Below, in pieces: positions 1 to 6,021 of a DNA stretch of 6,330 bases. The stretch is taken from positions 1 through 6,330 of the forward strand of contig JABGPV010000281.1 of the NCBI GenBank assembly GCA_018644785.1, read 5' to 3'. Below the pieces are notes generated by a model. That model did not search any database. It saw only the letters and a list, made by a program, of their open reading frames with translations, and was not told the DNA's origin. Source of the stretch: Deltaproteobacteria bacterium. Its GTDB lineage: Bacteria; Desulfobacterota; DSM-4660; Desulfatiglandales; Desulfatiglandaceae. Each line of letters starts with the position of its first letter. Position 1 is the stretch's first letter. Made by a program: the position numbers and the translations under genes.

Positions 1-591
1 CCCATAACCCTTTGTAACCGGTTCAACCTCTGTTATTTCATTGAGCGGGTGGAAGAGCGTTTGGTAGGACTCTATCTCGCTAAAGCCCGAATTTTCAAGA
101 TAATCTTCTATCTCTTTTGACGAATAAAATATGGCGGCACTGTAAAATTTACTCTGATCTTTATATTTTTCATATTCTTGCCCGATTGTGCTTTCTCTAT
201 CTACAAACCCTATGATAATATGTCCATCTGATTTGACAACTCTCCTTGCCTCTTCCAGTGTTTTCAAAGGATCATCTACAAAGCAGATGGTGGTGACAAG
301 CAGAACATAATCAAAACTATTGTCATCATATGGAAGATCTTCCGCAACACCTTTGACAACTTTTATGCCTTTTTCTTCAGCAATTTCAGCCATTTTATCA
401 GATGGATCAACGCCGTCTTTTATACCGAAGGGAATTGCAAATTTCCCTGTCCCAACACCAACTTCCAATCCTTTTCCTTTTGGGATCAGTTTTCTAATTA
501 GCTTGAGTTCCGCCTTATATGCCAATTCATTCTTAAAAAACCAATTATCGTAATCCTTGTAATATTTGTCAAATACTTCTGCTTTAGGCAT
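1..591 (-). CDS. Class I SAM-dependent methyltransferase, 3' end cut by window edge
   Basis: The minus frame from the ATG at 589-591 stays open for 197 codons to the window edge. The protein starts MPKAEVFDKYYKDYDNWF. Its SAM-binding motif I is LEVGVGTGKFA (residues 42-52), followed by an acidic strand end (VDPS, 61-64), the 'AEDLPYDDNSFDYVLL' motif (83-98, typical of the Methyltransf_11/UbiE-like fold) and a post-motif 'EEARRVVKSDGHIIIGF' (113-129). The end, 'TLFHPLNEI...EPVTKGYG', resembles the C-terminus of small methyltransferases of this family, so probably only a few residues are missing. The start is set by AGGAGG at 600-605, 8 nt upstream. It is a soluble cytoplasmic enzyme; the methyl acceptor cannot be told from sequence. 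It has its own promoter and is much more AT-rich than the aco genes, so it is probably functionally unrelated to them. A decayed paralogous fragment lies upstream at about 863-952. Confidence 0.9.
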   Translation of the reverse strand, partial: MPKAEVFDKYYKDYDNWFFKNELAYKAELKLIRKLIPKGKGLEVGVGTGKFAIPFGIKDGVDPSDKMAEIAEEKGIKVVKGVAEDLPYDDNSFDYVLLVTTICFVDDPLKTLEEARRVVKSDGHIIIGFVDRESTIGQEYEKYKDQSKFYSAAIFYSSKEIEDYLENSGFSEIESYQTLFHPLNEITEVEPVTKGYG

Positions 592-599
592 CTTTGCAT

Positions 600-605
600 C
601 CTCCT
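600..605 (-). promoter_or_regulatory. Shine-Dalgarno site of the methyltransferase gene
   Basis: The minus strand reads AGGAGG here, 8 nt before the ATG at 591. It decides the start: another ATG at 597-599 is closer to the site but is in a different frame from the methyltransferase. Confidence 0.8.
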
Positions 606-613
606 GATGATTG

Positions 614-642
614 ATTGTAAATTTTGTTCGTTAATCTTTCAA
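614..642 (-). promoter_or_regulatory. Sigma70-type promoter for the methyltransferase gene
   Basis: On the minus strand a -35 box TTGAAA (637-642) and a -10 box TACAAT (614-619) are separated by exactly 17 nt. Each box matches the consensus (TTGACA, TATAAT) at 5 of 6 positions. Transcription would begin near 607, giving a very short leader of about 15 nt that begins just ahead of the AGGAGG ribosome site. This is a prediction from sequence; no activator site is obvious beside it. Confidence 0.6.
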
Positions 643-862
643 CTCACAATTTCTTAAATTTCCGCCTGGTCCGGTTAGAGGCCACTGATTTTGGGCGTAC
701 CGGATACAATTGCATCTGCTTTCGAATCAACATGATATTTGCCATGTTTGGCAAAAATGGGCAGTTGCCCATTTCGGGGCCGGGTTTTGGAATTGGCAAA
801 GGGCCGGTGACAGGCTGCCTGGTCGGCATAACCCTCACAGCTGCTGGTGTGGAAGGGCCGAC
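643..862. other. Unassigned spacer between methyltransferase promoter and remnant
   Basis: This stretch of about 220 bp carries no convincing gene. Short open frames exist on both strands (for example minus 644-838 and plus 624-878), but none has a ribosome site, and their translations are proline/glycine-rich or basic with no recognisable motif. It holds the paired hairpins at 738-774. The minus frame of the methyltransferase remnant runs on open through this stretch to a TGA at 644-646, but the similarity stops at about 863. The spacer may be inserted or rearranged DNA that replaced the end of the decayed gene. Confidence 0.5.
738..774. repeat. Two abutting perfect inverted repeats (tandem hairpins)
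   Basis: The first repeat is TTTGCCA (738-744), spacer TGTT, TGGCAAA (749-755): a perfect 7-bp stem. The second is AAATGGGCA (755-763), spacer GT, TGCCCATTT (766-774): perfect 9-bp arms, equivalent to an 8-bp stem with an AGTT loop. They share base 755 and so sit back to back. Neither is followed by a T-run on either strand, so they are not intrinsic terminators. They could be a protein-binding site upstream of the methyltransferase promoter, a small structured RNA, or the remains of a mobile repeat; the sequence does not decide. Confidence 0.6.
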
Positions 863-952
863 AGAATTGGTAAGATAACCCTCTATCTGCTTTACTGAAA
901 AGAATATGGCGGGACTGAAGAATTTACTTTTATCATTATTTCTTCATAAAAA
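863..952 (-). pseudogene. Decayed fragment of a second methyltransferase
   Basis: Read on the minus strand, 863-934 encodes 24 residues that include SKFFSPAIFFSVKQIEGYL. Residues 145-168 of the intact methyltransferase at 1-591 include SKFYSAAIFYSSKEIEDYL. By hand alignment 16 of 24 residues and 54 of 72 bases are identical. Upstream the match can continue into TATGAA and flanking bases (about 937-952) only if one base has been lost, and an in-frame TGA lies at 944-946. Downstream the match stops at about 863. No N-terminal SAM motif is present between here and the operon. This is best read as the relic of a diverged tandem paralogue, not a recent copy. The extent beyond 863-934 is uncertain. 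Confidence 0.7.
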
Positions 953-971
953 GAAGACGATCGCCCTTCTT
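948..971 (-). terminator. Possible weak intrinsic terminator of the aco operon
   Basis: The minus strand reads AAGAAG (971-966), a 9-nt loop, CTTCTT (956-951), then TTT and A. This is a 6-bp stem ending in a run of five T, located about 90 nt after the last operon stop codon. The stem is poor in GC, so termination would be weak on its own. The strong hairpin at 991-1032 precedes it in the transcript. Confidence 0.35.
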
Positions 972-990
972 CATTCGATTGTAACGACAC

Positions 991-1032
991 GGGACAAGCA
1001 TTGCAGGCAATCCAGCCTGCAATGCCTGTCCC
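991..1032. repeat. Strong 42-nt imperfect palindrome at operon 3' end
   Basis: The left arm GGGACAAGCATTGCAGGC (991-1008) pairs with the right arm at 1015-1032 around a 6-nt loop, AATCCA. The stem is 17 base pairs with a single A/C mismatch (997/1026); the inner 11 bp are perfect. It begins 29 nt after the stop codon of the last operon gene. On the minus strand it is followed by GTGTCGTTAC, not a T-run, so it is not a classical intrinsic terminator. A mRNA-3'-end-stabilising hairpin or a dispersed REP-like palindrome are the likely readings. Confidence 0.85.
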
Positions 1033-1060
1033 ATTGGCAGACACAGAAATCGTTCCACAA

Positions 1061-1363
1061 TTAAAACAGTTCGTCGCCGCTTTTCCCGCCCAGGCCGGGA
1101 TGACCATCAAAACGAACCACGCCCACAGCGGCTTTTCCAGCAACGGCTTCGGCAATGCGCGCTGTTCCTCTATTGCCGAACCCACCGCATAATTCGATGG
1201 CCGCTATCCCTTCTTCAATTAATTTAAGGGCCACCCTTTCAGCTTCTTTATAGTTATTGGCCGCAACCACGGTCAACTCGACTTGCGGCGTAATCACTGT
1301 TTGCCGATCTTTATCAGGATCAACCTCCGGTGCTAAAAATATAAACGCTGCTTTTAAAGCCAT
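1061..1363 (-). CDS. Conserved 100-residue protein, DUF6506-like
   Basis: A complete 100-residue protein with no signal peptide or membrane segment, so probably cytoplasmic. It begins MALKAAFIFLAPEVDPDKDR. Two glycine-rich blocks stand out: AIELCGGFGNRGTARIAEAV (residues 55-74) and GVVRFDGHPGLGGKSGDELF at the C-terminus (81-100). I recognise the pattern as that of a small uncharacterised family, probably DUF6506; this comes from memory and was not searched. The start is supported by AAGGAG at 1370-1375, 6 nt upstream. It begins 47 nt after the acoX stop codon on the same strand and is probably the last gene of the operon. That suggests, but does not show, a link to acetoin or cofactor metabolism. 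No catalytic role should be assumed. Confidence 0.85.
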   Translation of the reverse strand: MALKAAFIFLAPEVDPDKDRQTVITPQVELTVVAANNYKEAERVALKLIEEGIAAIELCGGFGNRGTARIAEAVAGKAAVGVVRFDGHPGLGGKSGDELF

Positions 1364-1410
1364 TTCTGTCTCCTTATTTTATAATTTGTGTTATTCGTGC
1401 TAATCGGAAT

Positions 1411-2391
1411 TTACGATGCAAAAATTTTCCTTTCCATTGCAAATATCATTGTCCGCTCCACATCCACGACCAGGGGACCATCCACTGAAAGTCGTATCGC
1501 TGCTTGTTGCCCCTTCCTGATTTCCACCTCCCGTTCCCCATCCAACGCCACTACGGAGGGTATAAAATTAATGTCCGCACTTTCCCCGGGCGCCATCAAT
1601 TGCATGTCCTTGACCGACACGGTTTCAATAATGCCGGGAGCGATGGGCGCTGTGACCGGCTGCCCATTGTTGCCTATTCTCAGATGCATGCCGGCAGGCT
1701 CCTCTGGCGAGATGGATCGAAGCATCCCGCCGATGGAAGAAAAGCCGATGCTGGCCGGACTTGTGCGGTTTAAAAAAATCTGTCTGACTTTATCCATTTT
1801 CCATATGGCGCGGGACCCGATAAACGCATCCGTACTGACCACCGCATCTACCAGTGCCATATCGACGACTTTGCCTTCGATTACAACCTCCAGGCGGGTC
1901 GATTGAAAGGTTCCCTCTTTCCGGGGTACTTTCCCCATGGCGATCAGGCCGGCCGCAAGACCTGCCACTGTTCCTTCGATCATAAGGGGAAAGACATTGT
2001 TGGTCCCGGTTGACAGGGGCAAAATAGGAACCTGACCGGCCCCCTTGGCCACTACCCGGTTGGTGCCGTCACCACCCAGGGTGACAATACAGCCGGCCCC
2101 TCGCCGGGCCAACAACTTCGCCGCCCTGATGGAATCGCGCTGGTCCGCCTTGGTGTCGAACTGCAGCCTTTCAGCCGACAGGTCGACTTGCAACCCGTCC
2201 AGGGCCAGCTCCACAATCCCGTGGTAATCCGACATATAAGCGATGCGATGGATGCCGGCGGCTTGAAGGCCCAGAAGGACGCGGCGCACGATACGGATTT
2301 TTTCCTGGTTGTCGAACACGCTGCCGTAGGCGACAAGCCGACGGATATCCTTTCCCGAGGCGGGATTGGCGATGATGCCCACCAATGACAT
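1411..2391 (-). CDS. acoX: AcoX, NAD-kinase-like acetoin catabolism protein
   Basis: A 326-residue protein of the ATP-NAD kinase/diacylglycerol kinase-like superfamily, of the type encoded with acetoin dehydrogenase genes. Visible motifs are the N-terminal 'GIIANPASGKDIRRLV' (residues 5-20), the nucleotide-binding 'TLGGDGTNR' (104-112) and 'PLSTGTNN' (125-132). The GGDGT motif is the family's hallmark. The C-terminal half (DALVSTD-like strand, then 'IAPGIIETVSV') fits the beta-sandwich part of such kinases. The true activity of AcoX proteins is not firmly established; NAD phosphorylation is plausible from the fold only. The start ATG at 2389-2391 has a modest ribosome site (AAAGG, 2399-2403). 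It lies 30 nt after the acoB stop codon, so co-transcription is very likely. It looks intact, perhaps slightly shorter than other AcoX proteins that I recall at roughly 350 residues. Confidence 0.85.
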   Translation of the reverse strand: MSLVGIIANPASGKDIRRLVAYGSVFDNQEKIRIVRRVLLGLQAAGIHRIAYMSDYHGIVELALDGLQVDLSAERLQFDTKADQRDSIRAAKLLARRGAGCIVTLGGDGTNRVVAKGAGQVPILPLSTGTNNVFPLMIEGTVAGLAAGLIAMGKVPRKEGTFQSTRLEVVIEGKVVDMALVDAVVSTDAFIGSRAIWKMDKVRQIFLNRTSPASIGFSSIGGMLRSISPEEPAGMHLRIGNNGQPVTAPIAPGIIETVSVKDMQLMAPGESADINFIPSVVALDGEREVEIRKGQQAAIRLSVDGPLVVDVERTMIFAMERKIFAS

Positions 2392-2421
2392 GTTTAAGCC
2401 TTTCTTTTTGGTTTTAAAAAA

Positions 2422-3396
2422 TTACGCCATCACTTTCCTGACCGCATCGATGAGCTGCTGCTCGCTCGGTACGTAGGCCTTCTCCAACGGCGGAGAAAAG
2501 GGAACCGGACAAAAAGGTGCGGCCACCCGCAAAATCGGTGCATCCAGATAGTCAAAGGCTTCTTCAGCCACCTGGGCGGCTATTTCAGCCCCTGATCCGG
2601 CGAATTTCACCTCTTCGTGCAAGATCACCAGTCGATGGGTCTTTTTAACCGATGCGAAAATCGTCTCCCCGTCCAGCGGATAGAGAGTACGCGGGTCCAC
2701 CACCTCCAGGCTGATCCCCTCGGCGGCAAGCGTTTCAGCCGCACCCAAAGCGGTATGGACCATGTTGGCCGTTGCCACGACGGTGACGTCCTCGCCTTCA
2801 CGCTTGATATCAGCCTCGCCGAAGGGGATGGTGTAAGCCCCTTCAGGGACCTCCCCTTCCATGGCATAAAGCATTTTATGTTCCAGGAAAACCACCGGGT
2901 TGTCGTCGCGAATCGCTTCGATCAAAAGCCCCTTGGCATCATAGGGTGTGCTGGGCATGACCACCTTCAGTCCCGGAAGATGCATGAACAGGGCTTCCAA
3001 ACATTGGGAGTGCTGGGCGGCGGCCCCGATCCCGGCACCGCATGCGGTACGCATGACCATGGGAATTTTGGCTTTGCCGCCGAACATATATTTGTTCTTT
3101 GCAGCCTGGTTACAGAGTTGGTCCAGGGCCACGCCGATAAAATCGACAAACATCAATTCAATAACCGGCCGGAGACCGACGCTTGCCGCGCCTACCGCTG
3201 TACCGACGATAGCGCTTTCGGTAATGGGGGTATCTTTCACCCGCTTTTCGCCAAACTGCTCGAGCAGGCCAGCCGTTACGCCGAAACATCCACCAAAAAC
3301 CCCCACATCCTCACCGGCGACATAAATATTGGGATCACGTTCCATTTCAACCACATGGGCATCTTTTATCGCTTGCGCGAAAGTCATATTCGACAT
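2422..3396 (-). CDS. acoB: Acetoin dehydrogenase-type E1 component, beta subunit
   Basis: A 324-residue transketolase-like beta subunit of a thiamine-diphosphate 2-oxoacid dehydrogenase. With E1 alpha it forms the alpha2beta2 enzyme that cleaves the substrate and acylates the lipoyl group of E2. Motifs numbered from the chosen start: AGEDVGVFGG (27-36), DTPITESAIVG (55-65, Glu60 being the glutamate expected to contact the thiamine aminopyrimidine), AAAQHSQ (125-131), DPRTLYPLD (234-242), and the C-terminal 'YVPSEQQLIDAVRKVM'. Length and motif order are normal. The frame is open for 14 more codons upstream to an ATG at 3438, but AGGAGG lies 7 nt before the ATG at 3396, and the extra residues resemble a translated leader. 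The gene lies 97 nt after E1 alpha and 30 nt ahead of acoX. The acetoin assignment rests on neighbours; pyruvate or branched-chain E1 beta are alternatives. Confidence 0.92.
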   Translation of the reverse strand: MSNMTFAQAIKDAHVVEMERDPNIYVAGEDVGVFGGCFGVTAGLLEQFGEKRVKDTPITESAIVGTAVGAASVGLRPVIELMFVDFIGVALDQLCNQAAKNKYMFGGKAKIPMVMRTACGAGIGAAAQHSQCLEALFMHLPGLKVVMPSTPYDAKGLLIEAIRDDNPVVFLEHKMLYAMEGEVPEGAYTIPFGEADIKREGEDVTVVATANMVHTALGAAETLAAEGISLEVVDPRTLYPLDGETIFASVKKTHRLVILHEEVKFAGSGAEIAAQVAEEAFDYLDAPILRVAAPFCPVPFSPPLEKAYVPSEQQLIDAVRKVMA

Positions 3397-3403
3397 TATT
3401 AAT

Positions 3404-3409
3404 CCTCCT
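3404..3409 (-). promoter_or_regulatory. Shine-Dalgarno site deciding the acoB start
   Basis: The minus strand reads AGGAGG, 7 nt before the ATG at 3394-3396. The longer frame starting at 3438 would place this site inside the coding region, so the shorter protein beginning MSNMTFAQAI is preferred. Confidence 0.8.
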
Positions 3410-3493
3410 TTTGGATTTGTGTTTTTAGCTTGAAACACTAAGCCTTACCCAGGGGCTTTCTTGTTGTTTTGACAGGGTTCAAGGGATAAGGCG

Positions 3494-4453
3494 CTAAGTA
3501 TACACATCCTCTGTCAGTTCGGACACATCGGGGAACGGGCTTTCTTCGGCAAATTGTTCGGCTGCGACCAGATCGTTCTGAAGCGCCCCCTTAATCTCTT
3601 CAATTCTATTCCCGGTCAGCACCTCCATCTCCACCAGCTTCCGTTCCAACCGCGGAATCGGGTCTTTTTCTTTCCACTCTTCAAGTTCCGCATCTTCGCG
3701 ATAGGCACAGGGATCTCCTTCAAAATGCCCCCGGTGGCGATAGGTTTTGCATTCAACTAAAGACGGTCCCTTGCCCTGGCGTGCACGGTTGATACCTTCG
3801 GCGGCCGCTTCCCAAACGGCCACAACATCATTGCCGTCCACCACCACACCGGGGATACCGTATCCCCCCGCGCGGTCGGCCACGTTGGGAACACACATAG
3901 AGTCCCGCGTGCAGGAAGAGATACCGTACATGTTGTTTTCATTGACAAACACCACCGGCAGTTTCCAGCAGCTGGCCAGGTTCATGGCCTCATGGGTGGT
4001 TCCCTGATTGGAGGCGCCATCGCCGAAAAAGCAAACCGCCACACCGTCGTTGCCCAGATACTGGCAGGCCAGCGCAGCCCCGGAAGCCAAAGGCGGGCCG
4101 CCGCCCACGATACCGTTGGCGCCCATAATGCCAAGATCAAGATCGGCGATATGCATGGAACCGCCTTTTCCCTTGCAGTAACCGGTTTTTTTGCCGAACA
4201 GCTCAGCCATCATCAGCTTGATGTCGCCACCCTTGGCAATGAGATGTCCGTGGCCGCGGTGGGTGCTGGTAATATAATCCTTGTCGGCCAAATTCGCGCA
4301 AACACCGGTGGCAACCGCCTCTTCACCCACATACAGGTGGACAAAACCCGGAATTTTGCCGCCTGCAAAAAGCTCGGCAACCCGATTTTCAAAGGTTCGA
4401 ATCTTGACCATGGTGGTGTACATCTCAATCAATTGTTCATTCGTCAGGTCCAT
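3494..4453 (-). CDS. acoA: Acetoin dehydrogenase-type E1 component, alpha subunit
   Basis: A 319-residue E1 alpha subunit, the thiamine-diphosphate-binding partner of the downstream beta subunit. The N-terminal helix 'MYTTMVKIRTFENRVAELFA' (11-30) and 'GFVHLYVGEEAVATGV' (36-51) are typical. 'STHRGHGHLIAKG' (63-75) precedes 'GANGIVGGG' (111-119). The thiamine diphosphate/magnesium motif is GDGASNQG (144-151) through NENN (171-174). The loop 'YRHRGHFEGDP' (238-248) has the basic RGHxEGDP form I associate with AcoA-type proteins, unlike the YHGHSMSDP of pyruvate dehydrogenases. AAGGAGG at 4460-4466, 6 nt upstream, supports the ATG at 4453. The gene follows lpdA after a 153-bp gap that holds a terminator-like hairpin. 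Length is normal and no key residue is missing. Substrate specificity is inferred. Confidence 0.93.
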   Translation of the reverse strand: MDLTNEQLIEMYTTMVKIRTFENRVAELFAGGKIPGFVHLYVGEEAVATGVCANLADKDYITSTHRGHGHLIAKGGDIKLMMAELFGKKTGYCKGKGGSMHIADLDLGIMGANGIVGGGPPLASGAALACQYLGNDGVAVCFFGDGASNQGTTHEAMNLASCWKLPVVFVNENNMYGISSCTRDSMCVPNVADRAGGYGIPGVVVDGNDVVAVWEAAAEGINRARQGKGPSLVECKTYRHRGHFEGDPCAYREDAELEEWKEKDPIPRLERKLVEMEVLTGNRIEEIKGALQNDLVAAEQFAEESPFPDVSELTEDVYT

Positions 4454-4540
4454 TGTTTCCCTCCTTCTTTTTCCTGTTGATAAAACGGTTTGACCAGATA
4501 TCTTCGATTTACCGGTATGGGGTTACCGCCTCCTTTCTCC

Positions 4541-4575
4541 AAAAAACGGTTCTAATTTATGCGAATGGGAACCGT
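4541..4575 (-). terminator. Terminator-like hairpin between lpdA and acoA
   Basis: On the minus strand ACGGTTC (4575-4569) pairs perfectly with GAACCGT (4552-4546) around a 16-nt loop and runs straight into TTTTTT (4546-4541). It begins 32 nt after the lpdA stop codon and ends about 90 nt before the acoA start. The 7-bp stem plus six-T tract is the form of an intrinsic terminator, though the large loop makes it weak. Some read-through, or a separate promoter for the E1 genes, would be needed. I saw no convincing promoter in 4454-4540. Confidence 0.45.
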
Positions 4576-4606
4576 CACCGCCACATTGGCCATGACGATT
4601 AAAATA

Positions 4607-5977
4607 TCAGCCCCTGGGCAGATATAGTGCCCAGTTACCCGCATCCCGGGCCGCGTCGACCACCGCTTCCGAAAAGGTGGGATGGACCCGGATGCCGCGG
4701 GCCAGTTCCTGAACCGTGGCTTCCAGTTGCATGGCCATTACCCCCTCACCGATGATTTCGGTGGCATTGGAACCGACCATATGCACACCTAAAATTTCAC
4801 CATAACGGGCATCCGAGACAATTTTAACGGCGCCGTCGACCTGGTTGCGAACCATGGCCAACCCGTTGATGGCATACGGAAAAGCCCCGGTTTCCACATC
4901 GTAGCCTCTTTTTTCCGCATCTTCTTCCGAAAGCCCCACCGCGCCCATCTCAGGCTGCGTCCACAGGCACCTGGGAATAAGATTAAATGGATAGCAATTG
5001 TTCGCTCCCATGGCATTTTCAGCGGCAAAAACAGCCATGGACGAAGCCCCGTGGCTGAGCATCCAACCGCCGGTTGCATCGCCAATGGCAAAAACCCCTT
5101 TAACCGAGGTCTCCAGATAATCGTTTACCCGGATGCCTTTATCTTCATTTAACATCACACCGAGCTTTCCCAAACCCAAGCCGGAAACATTGGGCTCCCT
5201 TTTGGAAACCAGGACTTTTTCCACCTTGACACTTTGCTCCTTGGGACCCGAAAGCTTGCAGTCCGTTCCTGTTTGGGTCGTTTCTACGGACTCAAGAGAT
5301 GCACGGGGAATAATCTCCACGCCCGCCTCCCTTAACGCCTGGGCAATTCTCTGGCTTGTTTCTGAATCTTCTTTGGGTAAGATTCTCGCAGACCCGGCCG
5401 CCATGACGACGTTGCACCCGAATGTATTGAGCAAAAAAGCCATTTCAACTTCGATATGGCCGGAACCACAGACCAGTATCGACTCGGGCACCGCCGTCAT
5501 TTCCAACACGTCGTCCGTGGTCATGGCGATCTCTTTTAACCCCGGTATCTCCCATGCGCATATGGCGCTGCCCGTGGCGACAATGATTTTTTTCGTTTCA
5601 ATGACCCGATCCTCCACATCCACTTCCTGCGGGCTTTTTATAACAGCGCGTCCTTTAACGACCTCAACACCGTTGTTTTTTAACAGGGCTTCCATGCCCA
5701 TGCGGATTTCCGCCGAAACCCCGCTTTTTCGCTCCGTAAGCGTCTTAAAATCAATCTCTTCAAGGGAGGCATTGATACCGAACTCTTTTCCTGTCTTAAG
5801 CCGGTCAAGCAAATCGCCCGCCCTCAGCCAAACCTTGCTGGGAATGCATCCCCGATTTACGCAGGTGCCGCCTGTTTCGGCACATTCAGCCAATACAACC
5901 TTCGCTCCCAACTGGGCCGCGCGGATCGCGGCTGCATAGCCACCTGATCCGCCGCCGATGATCATCACATCGTGCAT
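4607..5977 (-). CDS. lpdA: Dihydrolipoyl dehydrogenase (E3) with atypical NAD site
   Basis: A 456-residue flavoprotein of the pyridine nucleotide-disulfide oxidoreductase family; it reoxidises dihydrolipoyl groups on E2. The FAD-binding loop is IIGGGSGGYAAA (6-17), and the redox-active disulfide is Cys39/Cys44 in GGTCVNRGCIPSK (36-48). ATGS (135-138), the second flavin motif VFAIGDATGG (295-304) and the C-terminal catalytic pair His432/Glu437 in HPTFSE are all present. The NAD domain is unusual: the consensus GxGxxG reads GSGHIE (171-176), the acidic residue that normally ends the second strand and binds the adenine ribose is Ala194, and the usual GRxPN motif reads KREPN. The start at 5977 has a GAGGTGA site (5982-5988). 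It lies 44 nt after the E2 gene. Full length and intact flavin chemistry argue that it is functional; its pyridine nucleotide preference is uncertain. Confidence 0.93.
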   Translation of the reverse strand: MHDVMIIGGGSGGYAAAIRAAQLGAKVVLAECAETGGTCVNRGCIPSKVWLRAGDLLDRLKTGKEFGINASLEEIDFKTLTERKSGVSAEIRMGMEALLKNNGVEVVKGRAVIKSPQEVDVEDRVIETKKIIVATGSAICAWEIPGLKEIAMTTDDVLEMTAVPESILVCGSGHIEVEMAFLLNTFGCNVVMAAGSARILPKEDSETSQRIAQALREAGVEIIPRASLESVETTQTGTDCKLSGPKEQSVKVEKVLVSKREPNVSGLGLGKLGVMLNEDKGIRVNDYLETSVKGVFAIGDATGGWMLSHGASSMAVFAAENAMGANNCYPFNLIPRCLWTQPEMGAVGLSEEDAEKRGYDVETGAFPYAINGLAMVRNQVDGAVKIVSDARYGEILGVHMVGSNATEIIGEGVMAMQLEATVQELARGIRVHPTFSEAVVDAARDAGNWALYLPRG

Positions 5978-6021
5978 TATTTCACCTCATTAAATACGAA
6001 TTTATGGCTTAAACTTGGGTG

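Noticed and set aside
644..838. Minus-strand 64-codon frame and overlapping plus-strand frames in the left gap
   Set aside because: None has a ribosome site or motif, and the plus-strand 624-878 frame begins with TTG. They cross the hairpins at 738-774, which shape their translations.
892..1185. Minus-strand 97-codon open frame overlapping the small operon gene
   Set aside because: Its first half overlaps the DUF6506-like gene in another frame and its middle is the translated palindrome. Its last residues come from the methyltransferase relic in a shifted frame.
1377..1382. TATAAA on the minus strand ahead of the small operon gene
   Set aside because: No -35 box lies at 16-18 nt, and the 47-nt gap is ordinary for a gene inside an operon.
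1388..1906. Plus-strand 172-codon open frame
   Set aside because: It lies wholly antisense to acoX, has no ribosome site and no recognisable motif, and the acoX frame carries the family motifs.
2617..3402. Plus-strand 261-codon open frame
   Set aside because: It is antisense to acoB with no motif or ribosome site. The acoB frame has clear E1 beta motifs.
3397..3438. Upstream extension of acoB to an ATG at 3438
   Set aside because: The AGGAGG site at 3404-3409 would fall inside the coding region, and the added residues do not resemble E1 beta N-termini.
3440..3458. Hairpin AAGCC/GGCTT between acoA and acoB
   Set aside because: The stem is 5 bp with a 9-nt loop and no following T-run; too weak to call a regulatory element.
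4513..4528. Small hairpin CGGTA/TACCG in the same gap
   Set aside because: The stem is only 5 bp, with no T-run and no support for a riboswitch fold; chance is likely.
4529..4536. Strong AAAGGAGG on the minus strand inside the lpdA-acoA gap
   Set aside because: No ATG, GTG or TTG follows at a suitable distance with an open frame that would make a plausible leader peptide. acoA has its own site nearer to its start.
5133..5939. Plus-strand 268-codon open frame
   Set aside because: It is the antisense of lpdA, whose frame shows all flavoprotein motifs. The long frame reflects codon bias on the opposite strand.
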